A stretch of 64,000 nt of DNA, from contig NC_090128.1 of assembly GCF_040581485.1 (NCBI RefSeq), forward strand, positions 8,866,001 through 8,930,000. The letters are read 5' to 3'. The notes beneath the pieces were generated by a model. That model did not search any database. It saw only the letters and a program-made list of their open reading frames with translations, and had not been told where the DNA came from. This stretch comes from Linepithema humile (lineage: Eukaryota; Arthropoda; Insecta; Hymenoptera; Formicidae). Shown one piece after another: positions 50,001 to 63,600 of the stretch. The position numbers were made by a program, and so were the translations under genes. How positions within the stretch are numbered: position 1 is the stretch's first letter; each line of letters opens with the position of its first letter.

Positions 50001-52384
50001 AGTATACGCTATTCGTGTATACATACTCTACTATTTATGTGTACATAGGATACGTAAGGCTACTGTGCCTACTAAAATTTATGTTGCGCGCGGCAAATGG
50101 AAAAAGATCATTATTTTATTTTTATACAATATGTATATGATATGGAATATGCGAGAATATAAATTTTACTGTTATTATAACTTTTCGTAAAGTTAGTTAA
50201 GTAATTTAAAATATAGGATGAAAGACGTGAAATATCTCGATCAATTAGAAATGAATTTTCGCATGTAAAGTTTTTAAATCAGATCGTGATAATTAACAAA
50301 AAAAAAAAAAACATTTATTAAATAAGCCACCTATGATTTTTTCATTTAATATTCTTTTGCAGAGATGCGGCAAATTTTTTTTAGACATCACGTAAGGAGG
50401 TCGTAAATGTCATTTTTAGTAAATTCGAAATTTCGAAGCTCCTTATTTCGGTCTAACTTAATTTGTCCTTAATGTAATTCACCGCGAGTAGTTGATTCGA
50501 AATCAGTGCAGCGTGCTATTTCGTTCGCTCGTATTGTAAAAGAAATTTGAACTGTACGCGAGATCAGATTTGTCGGATATTTGATCGTACAAGTGCCTCC
50601 TCTCTCCGTTCTTTCATCCTATCGACGGTCTCGCTATCCCTTCTCAACCTTTTGAACGAGCTCTCATAAGAAGTTCGGCAATTTGTAAGCTGACGTCGTC
50701 CGCGGAGAGATCAAGGATGTACGCACGTGCTATATAGCTCTACATGCGTCTTCACATATATATACATGAATCATGCATGTATGCATAACACATAATATAC
50801 CATGTACGTATACACGCCGCATAAATAGCTATCTCGCGGATGTAGGAAGAGGGATCATTCTCAACGGGACAGCGACGCGAGAATGAGAAGTCTCTCGAAA
50901 GTGTCCATCAAATTCTCGTTTCGCATCTACGTCTCTATAATTCAGCGGAAGCCGCATCGTGTCACAGTAGTAATTATTTCTTTATCAAAATTTTTAACAC
51001 GCTCGCGCGTATGCGCGTGGCGAATTTTTTTGCACAACCATATAATACGCGCTTTAAAATTTCGGTGAGTTTAAATTTACATCGCGACGTGTACTGCCGA
51101 ATTGACGGTAGCGCGCAGCGCAGAGAAAGCAATTTGCGATTGATTCGACTGGCATTGTCAAAGGGTAGCCATACGAATCCGCGCGCCGATGCGCTTTTAT
51201 CGTGCTCGAAAGCAGATAAACGAAAAACAAATAAAGCAAAACGATCTTGTGTTAATCGACGCTGTCCAGTTCGCGGATTTGCACGGCCGCTATTTCCATG
51301 TTGGCCTCTCCCATTCACTCAAGCGTACACATATCCTACATTTTTACCGGCACGTTCTAAAATTCCATTGCCGTGTACTCATACCGGCATAAAGTGTTGA
51401 GTGTTAACATTATTATACAGAGCACTCCAGATATTTTCTCTTCCTGTTGTATTTTTCAATGTTTTTTTTATTAACACTAATATTAAAACTGGACTTTTGG
51501 TTGCAAAAAATATGTCATACAGATTGCAGCGAATATTCTTTACATTTTTAGTTTATAATAGGCGGAATACGAAAAATAGGCGGAATAGAAATATGTGATA
51601 AAAATGTATTGAAATTGTTCTATTAATTTTAACATTCGAGTTAAATTATAGACAAATCTGTTTCTATTCGTGTGCGTACATGTAAGGGTAAACTACATAT
51701 TTGTTTATATCGGAAAGTTTATACGGGATAATTGAATTTTGTTTTTATTAGATCAATATTGTGTGTTTTTAGCACGCGCAGTTTCGCCAATGCGAGTGAA
51801 TACGGAGTTTCAGCAGTGTATGTGTTGGTATCATGATATTCATGTATATATGCGTGAGTAGTATAATATCTACTTATACTATGTGCTTTTTACGATTAGG
51901 CGCGAAGTGTTCGACCGTTGCGATTTCATTCACACAGACACGGATGTATACACGCGCATGCTTCCATTCTGCTTCCTTCGTTTGTAGTAATCCCAGATGA
52001 ACGCTGTTGGCGCTTCAGCTGTGAAATCTTCAACGACGCAGCATGCGTCGAAAAAGAACAGCGAGTCGATATTAAAAATAAAAGGAGGGCACGATTGTTC
52101 TTAGAATGTATAGTATCTTTTTATATTCTTTTTTATAAACTATTTTAGAATAATTAAAATATAAACTAATTTAGAATATGGAAAAGCGCACCGTGCAGAC
52201 GCAATTAACTTGCACCGCAGTCTATTGAGCTTTTTATACTAGATTTTCCTGAGGCAACAGAATTTCTATTAGAAGCTTTAATCGTTAAAATGTGCAAGTT
52301 AAAAAAGATCGTCGTGAGTCTTCTGACATTTTTGTTAAAGAAAAAATTGACTTAAAATTTGCCAAAATATTTATCTGAAAACTT

Positions 52385-52401
52385 GCACACACACACACAC
52401 A
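52385..52401. repeat. (AC)n microsatellite
   Basis: Eight AC units in AT-rich sequence. Confidence 0.85.
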
Positions 52402-54424
52402 ATAAACTTTTATTATTAAATATAATATTAAATATAATAACCTTATTACTATGAGCGGCAAAAACAAAATGTAGAATGCAGAAATTGCGACCGAATAATT
52501 ATTTACGCACGAAACCATTGACGATAAATATTACGAAGTTAGATCTCTCTGAAGGGAAATACTTATGAATGAAATTACGAGAGCGCGGCTCTGTCTCGCA
52601 GCTGACGGTTTAAGAAGAACCACCGCCGGATATGAGCTGCCATAGCTCGAGGGCTGTGGGATGCAAGAATGTCACGTGGCAAGCATTTTGCTCGTCCATC
52701 CGTGCATTGCGCCATCAACTTTGGCCATAAAGCGTCGCCTGTTCGCGAAGTTGGTCGCTCCGTCTTTGGACACGAATTCTCCCTTCGAACTCTTGACATA
52801 CATATATCTACCCCACGACCGCGCATCGACGTGTCGTCCCTCTGGCCGAACCTATCTTTCGACCTTGTCTAGATTGAATCGGGGATGTTGCCGGCGCGGA
52901 ACGTGAATTGCATGTTTGATAGAAAAAGAGAAAAGAGAAACGTATATGTGGTTCGCTCGAGCCTGCTGTCGAAACTGTGAACTTTGATAAGGCGCGCACA
53001 TCGTATTTGCTTTGATGATAGTGCATCTGCTTCATTACTCAGCATTACATATAATGATGCAACGAGTTATACATGCAAGCAATGATCGTGCTGAAATGAT
53101 TATGGGGATTGATAATCAGAAATTTACATGTGGCGTATACTAGAATTATTAATTCATCTTTAAACTACATATTTTTTATCAATTAAGTACAAAATTATAT
53201 ATTGCTCTTTAATGTTTAATTTATACAAAGTATTTGTCCTAAATTTTTAATTTTTTTAATTATCGGCTTTCAAGTAACTGCAAAGTATTATGATTCGGTT
53301 TAAATGGATATTTTGCTTTGATAAAAATTAAAATACATAGAAATATAATAGATACGATAGAGCTTAGAGATAAAATTTCAAGTATACTCGACTCAAAATA
53401 TCTCAAAGATTCTGTGGGTAAATGATGATTTGACAAATCTGTAACACTCTACAACGTTATTGCAAAAATTCGTGCATAACGAGTCGCGGGGGCGTAGCCC
53501 AGTGTAATTCCACTTTCAGTGCATCGATAACAACCTCCGCATGTGCAATAAAGTAGGCATTCTTGATGAGTCAGCTCATATGCGTTGCAGCGTAAAACTG
53601 TTATTACGCGGAGGCTATTTCTGGACGCATCAAATCTGCCAGATCGTTAAAACGTTGTATTTAACTGGCTTAAGAAGTATTCCATCCGCCCGTCCGTCCA
53701 TCCGTCATAGTGGTGGATTTGCGAAGAGTGACCGGTCCGCCGTTGAGAAGCTATACGCCATGGCGAAACACGCAATTACGAACGTGTAACGCTGAATTAC
53801 CCACATGCTTTTGGCGTGGCTGCAATTATGTGGACGCAGGCGAGCATGATTTCACTCGAATCACGAGCCGGTGAACGATAACGAATCCGATTTTAGTCGC
53901 TGCGATTTTCCAACGAAGCTGATACGCGCTTAATCGCGAGTCCGATTGCTTTCTTAATGCATTCGCATTTATCACAAATTAATGTCTACTCGATTATCCG
54001 GATAACGCGTAACATCACGCTCTTCGTGGTATTGAGCGGTGTCGTTTTTGCTCGTCACGTCATTTTTGCTCGTTCCGTTTTTTATCGCGCGCACAAAGGC
54101 GTAATGTTAATGTTGTGTAACATGGAAAATGGACGTAATGAGCAATAAATCAATAGCACAGAAATTAAAATACAGTAAAATTTCCATATTTTTTCTCTTA
54201 ATTTTCTCTTTTTTTCTTCACTTCTTCTTGCAATAGAAGAAAACAAACAAAATATAATTACGCTATTTAATTTGTAAACGTTAAATATTTTTCACATGTT
54301 TACGATTTATGATTATTTCTAACATTTATATATAAGAATCGAATTCTTATTAAGCAAATATTTTACAAAGTTTTTGTATGTATATATAACTCATAATAAG
54401 TAAAATATATGTTATTTCTTTCAG

Positions 54425-54463
54425 GTACAATTGAGGACGTGCTTAACTGGGGTGCAACGACCG
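54425..54463 (+). other. Micro-exon candidate (39 bases, plus strand)
   Basis: Strong acceptor (TGTTATTTCTTTCAG) and strong donor (CCG|GTGAGTG) bracket 39 bases that are clearly more GC-rich than the AT-rich sequence on both sides. The length is a multiple of three. Two frames are open: VQLRTCLTGVQRP in phase 0, which would suit the phase-0 donor at 1673, or TIEDVLNWGATT in phase 1. I recognise neither. A small cassette exon in a long-intron gene is plausible, but chance cannot be excluded. Confidence 0.25.
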
Positions 54464-57173
54464 GTGAGTGTGTGAATTTATTCATTATGCATGCAGAATT
54501 ACATAAAGCAATGATATCGTCAGTCTTTATTTGCCAATATTTTATAATTGCTAAAAATTGCGTTTTCGTATTTTTTTAAACTGCTAAAGTTTAACTGTAA
54601 TTCCACGCTCGCGTAAAAATATCTGCTCGTATTTCTGTAAAATTATCGGCGTCGTTTCTTCAAAAGTGCTTGAGAGCTTTGCAAACCATCGAATGTTGCA
54701 TCGGGTGTACTTGCATTTTATGCCTCCTACGGTTATGCAAGCATATCATTTACCGCGAGATACGCGTATATACCCGCGATGTTCTAGACCCTTTGCATAC
54801 GTGTGCATACACCGGCATGCATGCAGGTACATACGGGCAACCTGTTGCGGCGCAATTTTTACGGAAGTTTCCGCCTCGTCTACCAAAACTGACACCTACT
54901 GTAAATCACTCCCTCACGAAGGTCCATGCATCTCCGAATCGATCACCGATTTATGACGCGAAACGTTACGGCGGCCACAGTTTTATTTTCATCTTTATGG
55001 CACTTCTGAAATATTTGCGCGTTGATCATAATTCTAATCACTAAAAGAGTTTTCACTCGTAAAAATGACGAGTGGAAAAAAACTAATTGCAAATAAGGAA
55101 TAAATTATATTATGACTTTACAATCGTCGAGGTTTGTGCATTAAGTAGTGTTAGGAGGAACGGTTACACGTTAATAGCGTATGCGAGATGAGATCTGTGG
55201 AAGACACGAATGTATATTCCGCGAAGGGAGACGGTGAGATTCACACTTCGGATGATTGTGATAACTTACTTAGGCGAAATAATGGATTTGGTACCCTTCC
55301 GCGCGGGAGATCGCTCCTTTAATTCAACGGTAACAGCATGGGGAGGGAACAGGGTTTCCTTCTCGACGAACCGGATTTAAGGCCTTGAATAAGAACGAAC
55401 GAATTAACACTCGGAGGCTTTTAATTATGGACGTGAAGCCAGAATCGGAGATTGGCGCGAGCTAATCTCTCTCCCTCGCGAGGCGGTGCGCCGAATGGCG
55501 CCGATTACCGCATTCCGTCTTTCGCGCTTATATATTTGACGGTCGGCTTGAAACGAGCATCGCCGGGATATCCGAGTAGGCGAGGGAGATCAAAGTCGCA
55601 GCCGCGGCCGGTGTCTTAATAATAGGAAATAGGTCGCGTGCTCCACGTGCCGCGTTTCCACTGGCGGCAGAAAAGCCAGGAAGTGTCACTCAAGCGCGCC
55701 GCGTCGGGTCGCGTCACTCCAGAATTCTCGATGTGACAGGCGCGCGCGCGCTCGCTCGCTCGCGCGCGAGATACCCCTCCCGGAAATGCATCTCTTTCTC
55801 CCGACCGCGCGCTGGATCCATTACGAGGATGAACAGATCTTTTTCCAGTGCCGATATTCTTAGGTTACTCGCGGGGGCGGGATCAGCGGATGGCAATCGA
55901 TCTTGTCTTCTCGGATGTCACGATAAAGCACCTAATGTCACGCTGCATTTCGGAACATTCGACGGAGATCGGGTATCGATTCCCGCTTCGCGTCGACGAT
56001 GTCGCGAGCGCAAAGGGGGGAAATTACGGCGAACGCTATAACTTGTTAACTTTTTCTTACGAATTGCGAATTTTGCACCGGAACGGGTTTTGCGCTGTAA
56101 AATTTGGATCCTGTTGTGAGCTACGCGAGGCTTATATTACACGATTGCACGATACGTATTACTGGCGCAGCGAAGGCATGAAAGCATAAAGAGGCGTATG
56201 CAGTCATCGACAAATGGCGCATCGTCCCGATCGGTCGTGCGAACCAGCCGTGTATACTTGTGTGCGCGCGTACCGGAGATACGTACGCCGGTCGCGGGAT
56301 AAAATCCTCAAGTGTCACGTTTTACTGCCGCGTCGCCTTTATGCCGGCTACCCTTTATACCTCGTGGGACGGAAAGAAGAAAGAAGGATACTATTTCACG
56401 AGTATTACGATCCGCCAGGCATCAGCCTCTGCGAATGGCCATTCCGTCCGTCGTCTCTGTCTTTCTGCTTCGCCGTTCTTTTCTTCTTCACCCCGCAATA
56501 ACATCCCCGACTCTGCGCTTCGCTTCGGTTTCTCCTTCGCGAGACGCGAAGCGTCTTTTGCAAATTCCCGAGCGCGTAGCCGAGCGCAACGTAACGGGAT
56601 CGCCGGTCTCTCCTCTTCATCCACTTTGCGCGCGATAGACATTTTACGGGTTGTCAAGCCCGATGACTCTCGCCGTAACTCGTTTATCACGCATTCGCGG
56701 ACACGACGAATTGTTATCGGTTGCTGTCGATATTTGCGGCGGTCGGCCATCACGCGAAAGTATGAGCGTTATAGCGATCGCTAGTCGGCATTTTTCTGCG
56801 TCAGCATAATCCCTTCAACACATAGGGCAAGGGGGCGAGGGACAGCCTCGGCGGCGGCTCCGTGGGTCCGGGCGTGATCTCCGGCCGAGCGGGATCGACG
56901 CGATCGATCAAGTCGGCAACCAGTTCCGAGCCGGCAACGTTTGGTTACCTTGTTGCGGGCATATTCCGCTTAATTAGTCCGTCTCGCGAGATGAAGAGCC
57001 CCGATTAAAACCTGCCAGCCGATTTGTTGCTCCTGCCCGCGTTCGTTGCGGACCCTTTTTCTGAATACAACCTGCCACCGACCGACCGACCCCAGATACG
57101 ATGCGGGACGCACTCCTCACGTCTCGTCGTGACGTGGGGTCTAACTTTAGATGCGTCGCGTCGCTACAGTCCG

Positions 57174-57178
<5 letters not shown>
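54464..57178. other. No gene recognised
   Basis: AT-rich to about 55.2 kb, then CpG-rich. Long overlapping frames at 56214-56784 on both strands are of chance type (R/S/F-rich, no domain). Confidence 0.45.
55740..55768. repeat. (CG)n(CTCG)n(CG)n tract
   Basis: CG repeats flank three CTCG units. The tract is palindromic at its 3' part (CTCGCGCGCGAG) and mostly purine-pyrimidine alternating, so both Z-DNA and hairpin forms are possible. Confidence 0.8.

Positions 57179-57225
<47 letters not shown>
57179..57225. repeat. (CT)n microsatellite
   Basis: About 23 uninterrupted CT units followed by C-rich pyrimidine sequence; the longest CT tract in the window. Confidence 0.95.
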
Positions 57226-57228
<3 letters not shown>

Positions 57229-60200
57229 CCTCCCTTCCCTCACCGGACGTTAAGCTGCGTGTTATGACTGCGGATACTCGCTGCGATAAATTTCCGCGGC
57301 GCGTCTACGTCCGGGGGCGAATCGGTCATGAGTCTTCGCGAATGAACCTTCGTACCGGGCCGAAGGGTCGGCGGAGGTCGACGTGTGATCTGAATATTGC
57401 GCAGATCGCGAATACACTTGAGCAGTTTTGATACCGCTTGACCTTTATACGATCGCGAAGGAATAAAAATACGATTATTCAAAATAGTCTCGACCCACGA
57501 GTCTCTCTTGTCTTTCATGAAAAATTCAGACGACAGGCCTCGTGCGAATTTTCCGCGCTAATAATTTCTTAGCGAGTTCGCTCCCGTTCGCATCTCAACT
57601 CAGCGCCGGTGTTTTCAGGCCGGTGTGCCCGCGTGCAAGCTATCCTTGTCCTCTTTCCTCGAGCGCCGAACTTGTTCTACGCGGATTAGCGCAGCTCGGG
57701 GGAACACTGTTGCACGGAGGAGAGATGCATTCTCTTGCTCTCTGCAAGGGCGCGTAATTATCTCACTCGTAATTCACGGCCGTTACGGAGGGCGCCTCGA
57801 GTTTACCGCCCGAGAGATTTCTCCCGGCTACCTTGCCGGGACACGAGCAAACGGAGATGAGAACGTTACTTAACGAGATGCGGTTTTAATTACGACGCGA
57901 TTGTTTCATTGCCCGGGCTTATCGCGGAGGCTGTTTTGATATCATCGCGAAGATTTAGTAGTTGCCACATAATATAGCATGTAGCTGCGATTTCAGCTTC
58001 ATACACTCGCGTCTCGCGTATGATAATTTCGCTTGCCAATCTCCTCGCTAGACATCCTGGATATCCTTTCACGCATGGTAAAAAAGTATTTCTCATCTTT
58101 ATCCGCGCTTTCATACTTGAAAAGTCACATTATATCAGAGATAATATTTCATATGCAAAATAATTGACATATTTGCGAATCGCTAAAAGACAAGTTTATA
58201 ATAGCCTTCACTAGCCTCGCAATGCATTGATGTTTACATTCTTGTCTCTTTTCAAAAGAAATTCGAGAGAAGTTCGAGTGTGTTTGAGCTGGAAACGCAA
58301 GCTTTTCTCCTCCTTTTGTCTTCGGCGCTGTATTCCCGTCATTTGTAGCTCGCGGCGGGACGCTTCTGCTTTATTTATCCTCGCGTAGCCCACGTTAACG
58401 GTGAAGGAGAAGAGCTTCTTAAACGCTGCGGCTGAATTGCATTGAGTTCATGACCTCGTGCGTCTAGACCTCCACTGATTCACGCAGACGCATCCTTACT
58501 GTTTCTTTTGTCAGGCGTGCCACGCGTTTCGAGAGGCCAGACGATGATTTCACATGGTGCTCCCCCCTTTTTTCCGCTGTCACGAGCGGAGAATATCGCC
58601 GACGAAGTTAGCGGCGAAGACAAGCTTCGTTTTCGACTCGCGATTTCGACGCGAGGAGTGCGACGATATATTTAAATAGCGCAGCTTCCGAGACTCTCGC
58701 TGCAAGTGACGGACCGAGTTTACGTTTCGAGTGTCGCGCGACAATCGTCGAACAATCCGAATACGTTTGCTTAGAAAAATACGTTATGCGAGAGCGCGTT
58801 ATGACGATCGCCGCGCACGGTCCATCGCGAGAGAAGTTCGAAATTTCAGGATTTCCCGTCGCAAGAAACGAATCCCTCGGTGGGATGGCCCGATTGCTAA
58901 TTCCTTCCGAGTTGAGGAACCCCTTTCCATCCAATTCATTGAACCGCTCATTCTCCACCTTCTCCACCTTCGCTCTCCTCCTTCGGCTCCTCGTCTTTTT
59001 CGTCTCTCACCTTTCCCGGCTCGCTCTGCCCGCGTCGGTATTCAAAGACCTCATAACAGACTCCTCACTCATTCTATCCACCCCTTTCCCCTCTCGCTCA
59101 TCCGCCAGGATCATCCTCCGCCTTCCTCTCTCTTATTCACTCCTCGGGCGCCCTCTTCCTCCTGCCATCGCTTCGGCCGCATCTTCCATCGGCGCAGGAA
59201 TGCGGTCCTTCCCCTTTCCACGGAAGAGAAACGAGACTGGGGAGGAAAGGAGGTGTAAAAGGAGGAGGCGAGAGCACGGGAGAGGATAAGTGGAGACGGA
59301 GGTGCAGCGGCGACGGCGGTGGATAACGAGAGAAGTAGGAAGGCACGCGGACGACAAAGAGGCCGACACAATGACTGGCCTTTTCTCGGTAAGGTTTGAA
59401 TATATCGGCAGCCTATGGAGGGGCATGAATTGGTAATAGAGGAAGTCGAGAGATCTCACCTCCCCCTCTCCCCCTCTTCTCCTCCCACACCCTCGCTTTG
59501 GCCGCTTTCTCGTTCGCTCTTTCTCTGTCGTTCTCTTATTTTCTAAGAGGTCGACTCCTGACTCCTATCTCTAGACAATTTGTGCCTTCTCCCCCTCCCC
59601 CCCCCCGTTCTTAGCGCTCCGCCACCTCCGAGGACCGTTTTCTCACGATCTTAAAGGGAGAAGCTCGCGTGAATCGTACCTGTCCGTTTTCCCGTTTAAT
59701 CGATGCGCGCCGGAATAACTTCGGCTGGATTTATGATAATGAAACGTGATAACGAAAAAGACGATCACGACGGTTTCAATTGTTTTACACGCATTTAGGT
59801 GAACGGCGATGCCGCGCCGTTTTTGTCTTTGTTCGTAGCGGTATTCGTCATTATTCAATATTTAACTGCTTTTCGCGATTATTAAAATTTCACAGCGCGA
59901 TATCAATACTTTATAAATATGCACACCTTTTACTCGTCGCTGTTTCGTATTTGTAAATTTATAATTGTCGCGATTGTACATAATTAGAGCAATGTCTCTT
60001 AATGCGAATCGAGATCACGACAGATAGCTCGCGGTACTATAAATTTTTCCGAGACGATCGAGCGATATACCTGGATGAGAATCCCATTTTTGCTCTTAAG
60101 AGGGTGCCGTCTACTCCATCAGGTAGCGAGAAACGGAGACCAACTTCGCCAAAGAAGCTGCTCATTATCATAACACAGATCGCGCATTCGACCTGCCCCT

Positions 60201-60564
60201 TTTATCTGAGAATTTTAAGGGTATGGAAATGAAATTTATGCGCGTCGAATTCTTATCCCATCCGCCCCTCGTCTCCTCGACGGAGTCAGTGAAAAGAAGT
60301 CGCATGTATATATATACCGCATGTAAAATTCAATAAACGCGTAATGATCTACGAATCGTAAAAAGATATACTTTGAAATGAGAGAGAAGATCAGATAATA
60401 ATTAAGAGTTTATAGTAGTAATATTTTCGAATATTTTCCAGTATTCGGATCAATTTATTTCGCGATAGAATGAGCAGTATATTTAAATTAATTTGGAAAA
60501 ATATAAGTTTTAAATATTAGTTTTAATTAAAAAATAAAATTTTTAATAAAAGAAACGCTTTTAT
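57226..60564. other. No gene recognised; extended pyrimidine and purine tracts
   Basis: 58940-59215 is strongly pyrimidine-rich, 59221-59360 purine-rich and 59459-59605 pyrimidine-rich on the plus strand, so parts can pair or form triplexes. An ATG at about 59371 gives six codons (M-T-G-L-F-S) followed by a good donor (TCG|GTAAGG). It is noted only as a possible alternative first exon. Frames of 108-175 codons here are shadows of the skewed composition. Confidence 0.4.
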
Positions 60565-60624
60565 TATTTTACGTTTCGTAAAAATATTTTATTGTTCGTA
60601 AAAGTATTTTACTTTTTGTAAAGT
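60565..60624. repeat. Three tandem 20-base units, each palindromic
   Basis: TATTTTACGTTTCGTAAAAA is repeated three times with changes. Each unit carries a TTTAC...GTAAA inverted repeat, so each can form its own small hairpin. Confidence 0.75.
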
Positions 60625-63600
60625 TATTAACTCTAAAATTCCTTTTATTTATTAAAAACTTTGACACATCAAACAACACAAAGTTTTACTTTTTGACTGA
60701 TTTTTAATATTTTATCACACTGATTTAGATGTGATATTGATCGTGTAATAAAATAGTGGAAAATATTATCCGTCTGATAATGTTTTGTTTTATAAGAATA
60801 TTAGATAAAAGGGCAGGAGTCTTATCGGTACTCAAAATACGGACGCGATCGATCGAAAGTGGCTCGAGTTTGGTTTCGATAAGTGGTTGTTGAGGGAGTA
60901 AAAGGTGATAGAACGACTAGTCTCGAGAGATAAGAACTAGAAAGAGACGATGATTCGTTTGTGCTTTTCTATTCGTAGGAAATTATTGGATTTGAGTTTC
61001 CCGATTTTAGAATAATTCCTCGAATTCTCAGTTCATGTGCATAATCTTCTGTGTAAGTTTTCGGATAGCGGTAAATGGCGCGTGTCTCAGATTTTACGGT
61101 GGTCTGATTTGCCAAAGATAGAAATACATTCCTTCTTGGAAGAAACAGATTCAAGTAGCGATAAATTCGAGGACGGAACGAGCGAGGTCCCTAAAAAATA
61201 TCCACTTTTTTGCGGTCTTCCCCCCGACCTCGCGTCCTGTGTAATAAAATTTTGTAGAATGGCAGACGCACACTGAGAGGATAAAGTTTCTTTTCTTAAT
61301 TATCGTCGCTTCGTTAATTCCTATGCCGGGGTCATACCGCGGACTCCGGCCGGAGTTAGTCCGCAAAAAGGACGACAGGATAAGCAGAGGGAAGGGTCGA
61401 GGGATGGGGGAAGAAACGGAGAGTGAGGATGCGACGCTATGAGGTAAATGGCCACGCTTTCCGGAATTAAGGGTTGAAGGAACGTAAACTTGGATCGCTC
61501 GGCTATGAGTAATAAACCTACGTTTCTCTTGGAAGCGCCCTTTTATGAGACGCACGGGATCGCCGGAGAAAATATCGTTGCGATATCGCTTTCCCTACCA
61601 CTCTTCCTCCTCTTTTTTCCAAGTGAAGCACTTAGAAAAATCGAAAGTTTATTTCGCGATGGAAATATTCGGAAATATTTATTGTCTCGTTATAATCGAA
61701 CCGCGCTTCGGTTTCGGTTTGACGAAGGCGAACAAACGTTCGCGCGCGCATTTACTGAGGAAATTTAATCAACGTTGAGCACCCGCTCGAAAACAATCGA
61801 CGATGCTTTCGATTTACGGTCGAAGCGATTGGACTGAATACGTTATTATAGCTATGTTAGTTGTAAAAGAAGATGAGGTCAAGTGAGTAACTGGAACCGT
61901 CAGATAAAGGACACACATCATGATGATTATTTATTGAAATGATGAAATTGAATTATTATAAAATCGCTAAAAAATGGTATTTATCTCTCTAACAGAGATT
62001 AAGGAAAATTTTCAAAGAAAATAACTATGATTTTGTCATTGTAATAAAATCATTAAATGTTAGTTTCACTTACCTAAAGTTTCAGTTACCTAAATTTCAG
62101 TTACATTATTTTGCTTCAGCGATATGTCCGTTACAAATACCGAGCTATAGATGTAATGTCCAATTTGGAATAGTTTCCTTTCGGGGAATTAAAGGGTTAC
62201 GTGAAGTTTTATGTATGAAGCTTGACAACGTACTTAGTCGAGCGATTATGCGTTTTTACGGAGGGTCGCTGAACAAAATTCTTCAAGATTTAACTCGCGT
62301 GTCGAAAAAGCTACTAACTCGATACAAAAGGACCGGCTAAAAGGGTAAGAGAATACAGTTATCCAGAAAGGATGAAGCCGGGATGCGGGATTTTACGTCA
62401 TTTTGCGGAATTAAAAACCGAACGCTATAAAAGTGGCTGCACTTTACTGTCTCTTTCTTTTTGCTTTATCTCTTGATTTTTGTAACTCGCTTTTGACCAA
62501 CGAAAACGTATGTGATAAACGTATAAGCTAAATAAGCTTTTTAAAAATTTCACTAACTTTCGCGCTTTTAAATTTGAAATAAACAACTTCGCTCTTGCAA
62601 ATATTAGAACACACGTGCATGACCCATTTTCTTTGTTTAAGCTTTTGATTCTGAAAAGAATCTTGTATTTATGATTGAAAGGACATGTTGCATAATAGTA
62701 ATGAAAGCATCAAATTACTTGAAAGGTCAAGATAGTCTTTCTCATTGTTCTATTATTGTAACCGCGATACTACGAAGAATTCTGGATTCGCTTCTTTATT
62801 TTTCGGGTCGGAGAATGCTTTATGATTGTACTACTTTCCGCGCGGCGACTTATGTCGTTGCTTGGTGCACTGAAATACAATTTTATCGCCTCCGGCGAAC
62901 AGGTGACAGCGAGTATTTTAACGGGAATCGTTATATCGACACGTAGCAAGCAAGGTGAAAATATCGTGTTTCGTCCGCTCGGAAAACGTGCACGCGGATG
63001 CACCTTATAGCGGATAATCTGGCGGGTATATTTGTGTTTGCGCTTCTGTTGCGCAGACGCGCGCAAAAAAAAGAATGCGGACCCTCGCGGGGATAATCTT
63101 TCTCATAAAACAGGAGTTGGTATTAATACTCACAATCGATGAAATTACATTTCGGAAGAAGAATGCAACCCGCATAATACGATAATCCGATTAACGACCT
63201 GTTACACGAATACATTTGAGAAACATATCGTTTTTTGCGTGTACGAAGCTGCAATGTTTCCGAACATATCCCGTCATTTGCGAATAATTGTATGAATCAT
63301 TTTTATAATCTGTTCAAAATCATGCAATTTTAATATTGACAATGAGTCCAATCCGATTCGTCAATTGAAAAAAATTATTTTAAAAAAGTATATCACACAT
63401 AATTTTATGTTATATTTAATATTTGACTTAAATAGTTATTTTAGATTAAATAATTCTTTATATTTCATATAAAAAACTAATCTTTTTTAAAATTTTTATT
63501 TGTTTATATTGTGCATTGTACAAATTACTGATTTGTAATGATGCTGAAAGTTATATGATAGAAAGTTAATTATTTTCTTTGATACATCAATAATTTCTAA

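Larger units (their letters stand above)
46504..54424. other. No gene recognised
   Basis: GC-rich to about 48.2 kb, then mostly AT-rich. Holds a (CT)n at 47042-47070, an A-rich run at about 49676-49692 and an (AC)n at about 52385-52401. No coding region, tRNA or other RNA gene could be supported. Confidence 0.45.

Noticed and set aside
53488..53515. GGGGGCGTAGCCCAGTG resembles the 5' end and A box of a tRNA
   Set aside because: No B box (GGTTCGANNCC-type) or acceptor-stem partner follows within tRNA length.
56260..56784. 174-codon plus-strand open frame
   Set aside because: Frames overlap on both strands, composition is R/S-rich and no domain is visible; typical of CpG-rich DNA.
58731..59289. 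Two overlapping plus-strand frames of 167-175 codons
   Set aside because: They lie in a strongly pyrimidine-skewed block and read as low-complexity S/P/L/F sequence.
61011..61276. Micro-exon-like pair at 61011-61052 and the overlapping 79-codon frame
   Set aside because: The frame lacks an ATG, the two readings conflict in phase, and signal strength is within chance expectation.
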